From: ZC4RG29 sp036563875
GTDB taxonomy: Bacteria; Bacteroidota; Bacteroidia; Cytophagales; Cyclobacteriaceae
DNA length: 64,000 nt
Direction: 5' to 3'
NCBI GenBank assembly: GCA_036563875.1
Contig: DATCLO010000019.1
Location: 1-64,000, forward strand
Below the pieces are notes generated by a model. It searched no databases. It saw nothing but the letters and a program-made list of their open reading frames with translations, and was not told where the DNA came from. Position 1 is the first letter of the stretch, and each line of letters opens with the position of its first letter. Both the position numbers and the translations under genes were made by a program. Below are positions 9,262 through 17,360 of the stretch, one piece after another.

Positions 9262-9302
9262 GGTTTTTTCGGGATGGGAATTGTATGCTAAATGCGTGGA
9301 TA

Positions 9303-9482
9303 TCAGGACTTTGTGGGCTTGGAATCCGCCTTTTTGTCTTTGGGTCCGTCTTCAAAAAGCATGCGCATGGATGGGGTCACTACGTCATCATATTGACCGC
9401 TTTTCACGGTCCACCAAAAGATGCCCAGAAACACAAGCGCGATAAGCAGACTGATCGAAATGAGCAACACGATGATAATCAT
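9303..9482 (-). CDS. ccoS: cbb3 oxidase assembly protein CcoS (short gene)
   Basis: This gene encodes 59 residues. It starts MIIIVLLISISLLIALVFL, a single membrane helix, followed by IFWWTVKSGQYDD and a short charged tail. The FWW.V.sGQYDD block is the hallmark of CcoS, the protein required to insert cofactors into cbb3 oxidase. The ATG overlaps the ccoI stop by four bases (positions 9479-9482) and the TGA is at 9303-9305. The ccoI-ccoS order with overlap is the usual arrangement. It is easily missed because of its size, but length, motif and context all agree. Confidence 0.93.
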   Translation of the reverse strand: MIIIVLLISISLLIALVFLGIFWWTVKSGQYDDVVTPSMRMLFEDGPKDKKADSKPTKS

Positions 9483-11875
9483 ACTGCATTCGTTTTGATG
9501 TAGGCTCCCAGTTTTCGCGATCCGGCAAGACGCACTGCTATTGTTGAAAATGCTACGACACTAATACTGCTCAAGGGCATGAGAATGGCGGCATGCAACG
9601 GGGTAAGGTGGCCGCTTACGGCGAGACTCAATGCGACTACATTGTACAGAAATGAAATGACAAAACCTGCATAAAGTATTTTCACAGCTGAGTTCGACAG
9701 GTTGAAGAAAGTATCGAGATGGCGCATCATGTCGCCTTTGATAATGCCATCGCTGGCGGGTGTAAATACTCCGGTGTCGTCGGTGACGGCAATACCCACA
9801 TCGCACTGACGAAGGGCTCCCGCGTCATTCAACCCATCGCCAACCATTGTCACTACCTGACCCTGAGCTTGAAGATCACGGACATAGTCAAGCTTGTCCT
9901 GTGGCGACTGAGCAAAACGCAAATCCGCTTCTGCCGGGAATATGTCTTTCATCATCGTGCCGCCGGCTGCACTGTCGCCTGAGACCAGGCCTTTGCATTT
10001 TTCCCCAAGGCGGCGTATCATATCGGCAATGCCCGGTCTGATTGAAGTGCCAATTGCAAAGTATCCTCTTACGATTCCATCAATAGACACGAATACCGTT
10101 GTCCCTTGCTTTGATACGGGGTCCGCTCCGGTAAATTCCGCGGAGCCCATCCGGACTTTATGATCGCGAACGGTTCCTTCAATACCCTGACCTTCAAATT
10201 CAACAAACTTGTCGACCTTGATTGGCTGCGATCCTGCAATGGAATTATACACGATTCTGCTCAGCGGGTGCGTTGAGCAGGCGGCCAGGTTTTTCACCCA
10301 CAACAATTCATCTTCAGCGAGAACCCCTATGAAGGTTACTTTTTCCTTACCATGCGTTACCGTACCTGTTTTGTCGAATACAATGGCATTAGTTTTAGCC
10401 ATTCGTTCGATCACGTGCGCATTCTTCAGATAGAAGCCTGCACGACCGAACACGCGCATCATGTTGCCATAGGTGAACGGAGCTGTGAGCGCCAGTGCAC
10501 AGGGGCAGGCTACGATGAGCACGGCGGTGACGTTGAGCCATACTTGTGAGGCATCTTTCATCGACCAGGCGATCGCCGTTCCAACTGCAATGATTACAAC
10601 GGCCCACGTGAATCGCGTTGCGATCTTGTCCATTACACTGCGGTAGTCCTTCGTGTCCTTTTGAAACACCTGATTATTCCACAGGCTCGTCAGGTAGCTT
10701 TGTGCGATCTTACGCACTACTGTCATGCGCACCGGAACGCCCGCGAGTCTACCGCCTGCGTAGACGAGATCGCCGGCGCGTGCTTCTACGGGTGCCGATT
10801 CACCGGTAACGAAGCTGTAGTCTATAAGTGCTTTATCATCGAGCAGGCGGCTGTCTGCAGGGATAATCTCGCCGTTGCGAATTCTGATTGTGTCGCCCTC
10901 GCGAATTTCATGAACTACCACGGGCCGCCAGTCTTGACCGTCGGCGCGCTCAACTGCCAACGGGAAATACGACTTGAAGTCGCGATCAAAAGCCAGGCTC
11001 TCATACGTCTTGCCTTGGAACCAGCGGCCTACAAGGAGAAAGAACACCAGGCCTGTTAGTGAATCGAAATATCCGGGTCCCGTACCGGTCACGATATCCC
11101 ACGTACTTCGGGCCATCAGTGCTATAAGTCCCAGTGCAATCGGCACATCAATGTTAATGCGACGTTGGGTAAAAGCAGTGACGGCTGACCGAAGATAATC
11201 CGATCCGCTGTAGAAGAACACGGGAATAGACAACGCAAGATTCAGCCAGGAGAAGACCTCCTGCAGAGCAAGGTCTGCTGCATCAAGTCCCAGATACTCC
11301 GGGAAGCTGAACAGCATGACGTTGCCGAAGCAGAATGCAGCGACGGTAAGTTTAAGAATAAGCTGCTGATTTGCGCCTTTGGGTTTGCTCGTACCTGCAT
11401 CAAGGTTGATTTGAGGCGCGTAACCCAGTGTAGCCGCTCGTTGCGCGATTTGGCTCAGGCTGACCCGAGAAGGGTTGAAGTCGATAACAACCGACTTATG
11501 GGCATAGTTCACCTCTGATCTTAGGATTCCGGGTTCTAGCTTGCGAAGGTTCTCGAGAAGCCAGATGCAACTCACGCAGTGAATAGCCGGAATTACGAAT
11601 CGTGCCCTTGCGAAGTTGGCAGAGTCGAATTCCAGAAATCTCGATCGTACTGAGGGATCATCGAGGCATGCGTAGACGCTTGTGTCAGTTTCAGTTTGGC
11701 GTACGCCCGGCGACTTGTCGAGGGTGTAATAGGTGCAGAGATCGTTTTCGCTTAGAATTTCGTAAACGGTTCTGCACCCAGTACAACAGAAGGGTTTGTC
11801 GTCCAGCCAAAGCGTTTCAGCGCAAGGCTGGCCGCAATGATAGCAGCATAGATCGGTTTGGGTAATCGTTTCCAT
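9479..11875 (-). CDS. ccoI: Copper-translocating P-type ATPase of the cbb3 cluster (CcoI/FixI)
   Basis: This 798-residue P1B-type ATPase starts with a cysteine-rich metal-binding segment (CCYHCGQPC then CCTGC, residues ~10-40). A heavy-metal-associated domain with HCVSC follows. The core has the membrane metal site CPC (VACPCALAL), the phosphorylation site DKTGTVTHG and the hinge GDGLNDAGAL. The N-terminal double-cysteine segment is typical of the FixI/CcoI branch, which delivers copper for the oxidase active site. It is the first gene of the cco cluster and overlaps ccoS by four bases. An AG-rich stretch (aagaggag) lies about ten bases before the start. Confidence 0.95.
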   Translation of the reverse strand: METITQTDLCCYHCGQPCAETLWLDDKPFCCTGCRTVYEILSENDLCTYYTLDKSPGVRQTETDTSVYACLDDPSVRSRFLEFDSANFARARFVIPAIHCVSCIWLLENLRKLEPGILRSEVNYAHKSVVIDFNPSRVSLSQIAQRAATLGYAPQINLDAGTSKPKGANQQLILKLTVAAFCFGNVMLFSFPEYLGLDAADLALQEVFSWLNLALSIPVFFYSGSDYLRSAVTAFTQRRINIDVPIALGLIALMARSTWDIVTGTGPGYFDSLTGLVFFLLVGRWFQGKTYESLAFDRDFKSYFPLAVERADGQDWRPVVVHEIREGDTIRIRNGEIIPADSRLLDDKALIDYSFVTGESAPVEARAGDLVYAGGRLAGVPVRMTVVRKIAQSYLTSLWNNQVFQKDTKDYRSVMDKIATRFTWAVVIIAVGTAIAWSMKDASQVWLNVTAVLIVACPCALALTAPFTYGNMMRVFGRAGFYLKNAHVIERMAKTNAIVFDKTGTVTHGKEKVTFIGVLAEDELLWVKNLAACSTHPLSRIVYNSIAGSQPIKVDKFVEFEGQGIEGTVRDHKVRMGSAEFTGADPVSKQGTTVFVSIDGIVRGYFAIGTSIRPGIADMIRRLGEKCKGLVSGDSAAGGTMMKDIFPAEADLRFAQSPQDKLDYVRDLQAQGQVVTMVGDGLNDAGALRQCDVGIAVTDDTGVFTPASDGIIKGDMMRHLDTFFNLSNSAVKILYAGFVISFLYNVVALSLAVSGHLTPLHAAILMPLSSISVVAFSTIAVRLAGSRKLGAYIKTNAV

Positions 11876-11924
11876 TTTTCATATCCGACTCCTCTTTACA
11901 CGATCCATGCCTTCATAGCTCGCG

Positions 11925-12623
11925 CTAGTTCTTGTAGGCGAGGAGCGTGTATCCCATGAGTTTGTCGTTCTTGTTATATGTTTCACTCTTCACTACTCCG
12001 TATTGCGGAGCAATCCATTCTATCACGTTCATGGTCATGGTGATTCCCACGCCCATCTTGCTTTTGATTGTGTTCACACTCGTGACCTTAAAGCATTCGA
12101 TGTCGCCCATCGGCGTGCTAACGGTTTCCTTGCCGACCACTTTTCTGTTGGCAACCGTGCAGGTCAGCGTAAACGGGATGGCGCCACCCTCCGTCGTAAT
12201 GGAAATTGAGCCATCCTTAAGTTGTTGACCGGGGGACAGCGAACTTGGAATCTCAAGATCCTGGCCTTCAACTACAAGTTTAGCATCGCCAAACGCCTTA
12301 AGACTTTCCTCCGGGATGTAGTTACGCATGTCTACATACACGATCCCATCTTTGCAGTGATATTCATATTCTCCCTGATGTACTTCCTTTCCTTTTTCAT
12401 CTTCGATCAGGGAATGGATACGAGCGTCAAACCCGCTCCCGTTAGTCGAGAAGTCCGTAACCTTCTGCTTTACTTTCCCGGTAAGTTTTCCCTTGGCGTT
12501 GTAGGTTTCGGCGTGCCATTCTCCGTTTTCCTTGATGACATAAAACGGGTTACATTGTGAATGTGCGGAAGCAACTGCTCCTGCAACAAGAAGGATGGTT
12601 GCGATGAGGTTTTTCATAGCCAA
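11925..12623 (-). CDS. TapB-like (DUF3108-like) secreted protein
   Basis: This 232-residue protein has a signal peptide (MKNLIATILLVAGAVASAHS) and a predicted all-beta body. The pattern of strands, with the segment KETVSTPMGDIECFKVTS and a C-terminal IAPQYGVVKSETYNK, matches the TapB/DUF3108-like fold found in many Bacteroidota exported proteins. Exact function is unknown; a periplasmic or envelope role is inferred. An alternative start two codons later (12617) would give a tidier signal peptide. It lies between recO and ccoI on the same strand, and has a promoter-like sequence of its own just upstream, so it may be a separate unit from the cco genes. Confidence 0.65.
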   Translation of the reverse strand: MAMKNLIATILLVAGAVASAHSQCNPFYVIKENGEWHAETYNAKGKLTGKVKQKVTDFSTNGSGFDARIHSLIEDEKGKEVHQGEYEYHCKDGIVYVDMRNYIPEESLKAFGDAKLVVEGQDLEIPSSLSPGQQLKDGSISITTEGGAIPFTLTCTVANRKVVGKETVSTPMGDIECFKVTSVNTIKSKMGVGITMTMNVIEWIAPQYGVVKSETYNKNDKLMGYTLLAYKN

Positions 12624-12653
12624 CTATGATTGGTTTTAAAATTTGACATGAAT

Positions 12654-12684
12654 TAAAAGTATAATACTTCCGTCAATTATGAAA
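12654..12684 (-). promoter_or_regulatory. Candidate promoter for the TapB-like gene
   Basis: On the minus strand TTTC (12684-12681) is followed after 19 bases by TACTTTTA (12661-12654). The Bacteroidota housekeeping promoter is TTTG/TTG, about 19 bases, TAnnTTTG; each element here has one mismatch. The predicted start of transcription lies about 25 bases before the coding start. It overlaps the 3' end of recO. Confidence 0.3.
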
Positions 12685-13348
12685 GAACCTCACGCAGAAC
12701 CTGGACCGAGCGAATCTCTCCGAGTGAGTCGATATGCTCACTGAAAAATCCGAGTATCGCTTCCAAAATTTCCCTTCGTTGTTGCACCGACATATTTATC
12801 GCTTCATCATATCCGGCGGTGAGCAGCTTTTCAATAAGGGATTCAGTTTCAGATTCAAGAGGCCGCGTGCCGCCGATTTGGGACGCATTATACACTCCGA
12901 ATCCCAGGTACCGGCTGAGTTTGATCAGGAAAAGCAAATGAAAATTCTCATAGTTTTTTTCCAGGCTCTCGAGCACTCGTAACGAGCTGAAAATGAATTC
13001 GAAAAGTGGCCCTGGGGAACTTTCTTCACGGACCGTCTTATTGAGAATTTCGCAAACAAACATCGCAATGGCGGATTTTCGGACGTCAGTTGCGAGCGAA
13101 TGATAAGGGTGGAGGCACTTCACTTCCCGGATACGGTTAATGTTTGCATGCTCGCGATGATACACCACCATGTCGAGAAGGGTCAGGGGCTGGAACAAGG
13201 CGATTTTACCGGAAGCGGATTTCGCACTTCGCACGCCGTTGACAATGTAGGACTGAATGCCGAAAGCTTCCGTCAGGATCGTCACGATGATAGACGACTC
13301 CCTGAAACGGGTGAAACGAAACACGATGCCCCTGGTCTTCGCAATCAT
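12677..13348 (-). CDS. recO: DNA repair protein RecO
   Basis: This 223-residue protein helps load RecA onto SSB-coated DNA in the RecFOR pathway. The N-terminal OB-fold shows the family pattern TRGIVFRFTRFRESSIIVTILTE with the following YIVNGVRS. The helical C-terminal domain starts near LLFLIKLSRYLGFG, typical for RecO. Length is slightly short but normal for Bacteroidota. It begins 22 bases after the stop of the PorZ-like gene, so tdk, porZ and recO are likely one operon. No zinc-finger cysteines are seen in the C-terminal domain, as in many RecO proteins outside the Deinococcus type. Confidence 0.9.
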   Translation of the reverse strand: MIAKTRGIVFRFTRFRESSIIVTILTEAFGIQSYIVNGVRSAKSASGKIALFQPLTLLDMVVYHREHANINRIREVKCLHPYHSLATDVRKSAIAMFVCEILNKTVREESSPGPLFEFIFSSLRVLESLEKNYENFHLLFLIKLSRYLGFGVYNASQIGGTRPLESETESLIEKLLTAGYDEAINMSVQQRREILEAILGFFSEHIDSLGEIRSVQVLREVLS

Positions 13349-13370
13349 CGGCTACGGCTTGTCATATGCG

Positions 13371-15569
13371 TTACTCCACAACGGCTATTCGACCCACAAA
13401 GTGCTCACCACCATCGAAGGAGGAACTGAACACCAGGTAGATGCCGGACTTCACGCGTTGGCCATTGTAGTTTCTCACGTTCCATGTTGCTGTTCCCCCC
13501 GCCGCATAGGTTTGCCACACGAGCCTGCCACCGGCGTCAGTGATCTTCACAACTGCGTCCGTGGCTAAACCGCTAATTCCTACCAGGCCATTAAACTCGA
13601 ACGTGACAGGATTAGGAAATATCTTGACTGAATTAAAGCCGCTTTGTCCCGTTGTTGCGTCAGAACGATAGGAAACCAGTCCCGACGCCGTAGCGATGAA
13701 CACTTCGCCGGTTTCATCATCGATCGCAATGTCGAGAACGCTATTGGAGGGCATGGGACTATTGTCCCGGTTGAAATGATGAATGAGATTTTCACCTTCC
13801 GATCCGAAGAGCCAAACGCCCTGTTCAGTGCCTATCCATTTTCGGTTGCCGGCATCGACCGCAAGCGCGGTGACCTTTTGTCCCGAAAGCAGGAAGCGAC
13901 CTTCGAATATGGGACGGACAGCGTTGGTGCCGGGATTGAAAACACTGGCAGGATCGTAGAAGTAGGCCACGCCGTTGTCAGTGCCGACCCACATCCTTCC
14001 ATCCAAATCCTGTGCAAGACAATGTACGTTGTCGTGAGGAAGTCCTCCATTGCCCTGCACATCCGTGAGATACACGCTGTTTCCCGCTGAGTTGAATACA
14101 AATATGCCACCACCGTGTGACGGACTAAGCGTGGCCCATACCGCCCCCGTATAATCCAGTTCCAATGACAAAGGATACCGGGATGCCGGCGTGGCAAAGG
14201 CGTACGATGTCCATACTGTTCCATCAAACTTGTGGAAGGGTTCGGATGCGCCGAAGTTTGCCACCCATAAATTTTCTGAATCAGAGGCCAACGCTGTTAT
14301 GTTGACGTGATCTCCCGGAGGATTTGTGTTTACGAGCGTGCTGTTGGTTTCATCGTATACCGTTGTTTCGCCCTGCACACCGCCGCCGAATGATGCAATG
14401 AAGGTCGATCCCCGGGACCGTACCATGTCCGTTATATCTGATACCATTGCTGTTTCGGTAGTCCACATGCCTTGTGAATAAGAACTGATGCGACCCGCAT
14501 TTCCCAATGCCTGGAAGGCTGGAGTGAATCCGCCGCTGAGTGCATAGATCTTGCCACCAACGCGGGCGAGTCGTCTTGTGACTGCGAATGCGGGTCCATT
14601 CGCGACGTACATTGCCGGTGTACCCGAACCTGCGGACAACAGCCCATTGGCACTATCGCCTATCCACACAGTACCGTTCGCCTCGAGGGCAAACTGCAAG
14701 TTCGTGCCGTGTGGTATTGACACCTCTGCTATTGAGTTGTCGGTTGATAACAACCAGGTATTGTTGCGCTCACAAATGGTTAGGTAATTGGCCGAACTGG
14801 TCAGGCTTACGATTTCTCCGGTACCCGGATAAGTTTGCTCCAGCCATGTGCCATTGTCCTGGTAAAACACGCCTGTACCATCTACCGCGGCGTAAATTCT
14901 GTTGTTAAACGCTGAAACCGCAGCGACCGGGCCTGAAAGCGCATCCTGATTGTGACGCTTCCAATTGTGGTAGTCGAGGAGGTTGTCTGTGAGTCGACCA
15001 GCCAGGACGCCGGTTTCCGTAGCCAGATAAATGCTGTCGCCCACCACAGCGCTTTGGTAGAGTTGTAGCGTTTCGCCATTGGCACCGAGGTCTCGCCAGG
15101 TTTCCCTTACCTCGTGACGCGCGACGTCAAATACTACGAGCCCGTATGGCGCCGCTAGGTATGCTAGTCCATTGGCAAATCCTATGTGCCGAATGGTCAC
15201 ATCTCCTGCGGTTTCACGAACCCAGTTAAAATGGGAAATGCCTGAGCCGCTTATGACGTCGAGTGTGCCGTTAGCATATCCGATGAACAGTTCGGCCGAT
15301 GTGGGATCAAACGCAATGGTGGAGATGACATCACCTGAGAGTCCGTTCAGCCCGGTGAGCACCGAAAGCGAACGATCGGAGAGATCCAACACCATAATGC
15401 CGGTGTTGCACGCCGCGTAGACCTTTTGATTGCTGACAGCGATGCTGGTAACAGAATTATACGAAACATGTGTCCGCCAGTGCCCGATGGGTACCGATGG
15501 TTGACAAAGGGCGTATGAACCGATGCACAGGATCAGGCATGCAGTAATATACTCAAACAGATGTTTCAT
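13371..15569 (-). CDS. porZ: PorZ-like type IX secretion protein (two beta-propellers, T9SS sorting domain)
   Basis: This 732-residue exported protein has a signal peptide (1-22, ending YALCQ). Two beta-propeller regions rich in WxG and DxxG blades follow: the N-terminal one starts at IGHWRTHVSYNSV, and two-component-regulator-like blades such as DLDGRMWVGTDNG and DAGNRKWIGTEQGVW lie around 530-610. The C-terminus is a T9SS type A sorting domain (VKIFPNPVTFEF... to GIYLVFSS, last ~80 residues). This architecture matches PorZ, a surface component of the type IX attachment complex, delivering anionic LPS in Porphyromonas. The ATG overlaps the tdk stop by four bases. PorZ rather than a generic propeller protein is inferred from architecture and start motif. 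Confidence 0.8.
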   Translation of the reverse strand: MKHLFEYITACLILCIGSYALCQPSVPIGHWRTHVSYNSVTSIAVSNQKVYAACNTGIMVLDLSDRSLSVLTGLNGLSGDVISTIAFDPTSAELFIGYANGTLDVISGSGISHFNWVRETAGDVTIRHIGFANGLAYLAAPYGLVVFDVARHEVRETWRDLGANGETLQLYQSAVVGDSIYLATETGVLAGRLTDNLLDYHNWKRHNQDALSGPVAAVSAFNNRIYAAVDGTGVFYQDNGTWLEQTYPGTGEIVSLTSSANYLTICERNNTWLLSTDNSIAEVSIPHGTNLQFALEANGTVWIGDSANGLLSAGSGTPAMYVANGPAFAVTRRLARVGGKIYALSGGFTPAFQALGNAGRISSYSQGMWTTETAMVSDITDMVRSRGSTFIASFGGGVQGETTVYDETNSTLVNTNPPGDHVNITALASDSENLWVANFGASEPFHKFDGTVWTSYAFATPASRYPLSLELDYTGAVWATLSPSHGGGIFVFNSAGNSVYLTDVQGNGGLPHDNVHCLAQDLDGRMWVGTDNGVAYFYDPASVFNPGTNAVRPIFEGRFLLSGQKVTALAVDAGNRKWIGTEQGVWLFGSEGENLIHHFNRDNSPMPSNSVLDIAIDDETGEVFIATASGLVSYRSDATTGQSGFNSVKIFPNPVTFEFNGLVGISGLATDAVVKITDAGGRLVWQTYAAGGTATWNVRNYNGQRVKSGIYLVFSSSFDGGEHFVGRIAVVE

Positions 15570-16159
15570 TTCCTTTTGGCCATGCCCTCGACGAAGGCCT
15601 TCCGGCTGCGGGCCTCGTACAGACTATGTTCACCCAGAACGATTTGTTCTTCCCCGGGTAACAGCCGGAATGAGAACGATGCAAGTTCTCCGGTTTGTGC
15701 GCAGATGGCGTGAAGCTTGGTGACGAACTCAGCGACGGCAAGGAGTTGCGGCATGGGGCCAAACGGCTTACCCTTGTAGTCCATGTCGAGTCCGGCAACG
15801 ATCACACGCTTGCCATTGTTCGCAAGTTCGTTGCAGATGTCTACGATGGAATCATCGAAGAACTGGGCTTCGTCTATGCCCACAACATCGCAGTCGCCCG
15901 ACAGCAGCATCAGGTCGCCGGCAAACTGGACGGCGGTTGATCGTATGGAAGTTTCGTTGTGGGAGACAATCAGCTGGCGATGGTACCGGATGTCGACGGC
16001 TGGCTTAAAGATTTCCACCTTTTGCCCCGCGATGATGGCACGGTTCAGCCGGCGGATGAGTTCTTCCGTTTTGCCTGAGAACATACAGCCGCAAATGACC
16101 TCTATCCAGCCTGTGCCTGATTTCTTGCCCAGATGTGGTTCTATGAACATAGCCTGCAA
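15566..16159 (-). CDS. tdk: Thymidine kinase (type II)
   Basis: This 197-residue enzyme phosphorylates thymidine to dTMP in the salvage pathway. The P-loop is GCMFSGKT at 24-31, and the Walker-B-like segment is VGIDEAQFFDD. The lasso region that carries four zinc cysteines in classic type II kinases is altered: the first pair reads CAQTG instead of CxxCG, and the second reads YEARSRKAF, without cysteines. Zinc binding is therefore probably lost. ATG at 16159 is used; the ~15-residue N-terminal extension before WIEVICG is short and plausible. It leads a probable tdk-porZ-recO operon. Confidence 0.93.
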   Translation of the reverse strand: MQAMFIEPHLGKKSGTGWIEVICGCMFSGKTEELIRRLNRAIIAGQKVEIFKPAVDIRYHRQLIVSHNETSIRSTAVQFAGDLMLLSGDCDVVGIDEAQFFDDSIVDICNELANNGKRVIVAGLDMDYKGKPFGPMPQLLAVAEFVTKLHAICAQTGELASFSFRLLPGEEQIVLGEHSLYEARSRKAFVEGMAKRK

Positions 16160-16325
16160 GTTAAGGGACCGCGCCGGATTTTTTCGAATACAGATATAAC
16201 GGAGAAATAATGCAAAATTGGGTTCCTGGCCTATTTTAAGCGTCCGGTTTCGGCTGGACGGGCCCCTGCTATTACTGAATAAGCGTTACATTTACAGGGA
16301 CGTTGTACATTTCGAATAGTGCGAC

Positions 16326-17312
16326 ATGGACGAGAAAATCAATCTGAGGGCAATTGAGCGGTATAGCGAAGAGTTTTCTGAAAAGCTGATCGGAAATTGG
16401 TTTGCTTCGCGGGATTCAATCACCGGCAAGGAGATCCTCCAATTCAGCGAAATCAAACAAATCAACCTCTTTGTCATCTATGAACTGTTCCGCACCTGGA
16501 AGCAGGAGAGCATAAAAAACCGTAGTCCGTATTTCGACTACGACGCTCCTGAAGTCCGGGAAGCAACAGCAGCGATGATGAACACGCTTTCAAACCACAT
16601 CCGTGTTGACCGGGTCAATTTCACGCCGCTGCTGCGGAAGGCAACGTACAACACGCTCCTGTTGATTGTAGATCCTTACGATTTCTTCGCTGATCTGATC
16701 GAGAAGCACACGGAGCTGGTACCTTCTGAATTCGCCGACCATTTGAAATACGTCAGGATCAACAAGGCACCCCTTCAACGATTGCTCGAAAAGTTGCAGG
16801 AGCGACAGGTAAATTCTATTTCAGGAAACGAGGCCTTCGCTTTACTCGATTCGATCCTTGAAGAAGTGAATTTCACACCAGAGGATATCGATGAATACCT
16901 GGCTGCCTTTTCGCGTGTGGTCCCGGTGTCGATTGACTCGTTCTACGAAAAGAAAGAAGAACCTAAGCCCCGCATTGACCCCGAACCAGCCAATCACTAC
17001 CAGTGGCAGCCGGTCAAGTCAACCGTCAACGACAAGCTTTCCCAGGAACCCCGGCCCCTGGTTGCTGATCAGTTTATGAGGATCACGAGCATCAAGGAAA
17101 GCCTGACAATCAATCAGAAGTTCATGTTTACCAAGGTCCTGTTTCACGGCGACTTTGAATTATTCAGCCGCGCTATCGAAGACCTCGACCGCCAGGATCA
17201 CCTGCAAGGTGCGCTGCGCTATCTGGAAAGGAATTACCAGGAGTGGGATCGGGAGAGTGAGGAGTTTCATGAGTTCATGGAACTGCTGGAGAAACGCTTT
17301 GGTCCCCAGTAA
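16326..17312 (+). CDS. Conserved protein of unknown function
   Basis: I do not recognise a named family for this 328-residue protein. It is acidic, predicted mainly helical, soluble, and has no signal peptide or membrane segment. The middle (about 225-260) is Pro-rich and looks like a flexible linker between an N-terminal domain (1-215) and a C-terminal helical domain (260-328) containing LFHGDFELFSRAIEDLDRQ. The C-terminal part has the look of a small tetratricopeptide-like helical pair. It stands alone on the plus strand, diverging from tdk and converging on rodA. Similar stand-alone proteins occur widely in Cytophagales, but I know of no experimental role. Confidence 0.75.
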   Translation: MDEKINLRAIERYSEEFSEKLIGNWFASRDSITGKEILQFSEIKQINLFVIYELFRTWKQESIKNRSPYFDYDAPEVREATAAMMNTLSNHIRVDRVNFTPLLRKATYNTLLLIVDPYDFFADLIEKHTELVPSEFADHLKYVRINKAPLQRLLEKLQERQVNSISGNEAFALLDSILEEVNFTPEDIDEYLAAFSRVVPVSIDSFYEKKEEPKPRIDPEPANHYQWQPVKSTVNDKLSQEPRPLVADQFMRITSIKESLTINQKFMFTKVLFHGDFELFSRAIEDLDRQDHLQGALRYLERNYQEWDRESEEFHEFMELLEKRFGPQ

Positions 17313-17360
17313 CCAGATGCAGTGGCAAAGGGTGCGTTGCGTCTGCATCTGCGACTGGAA

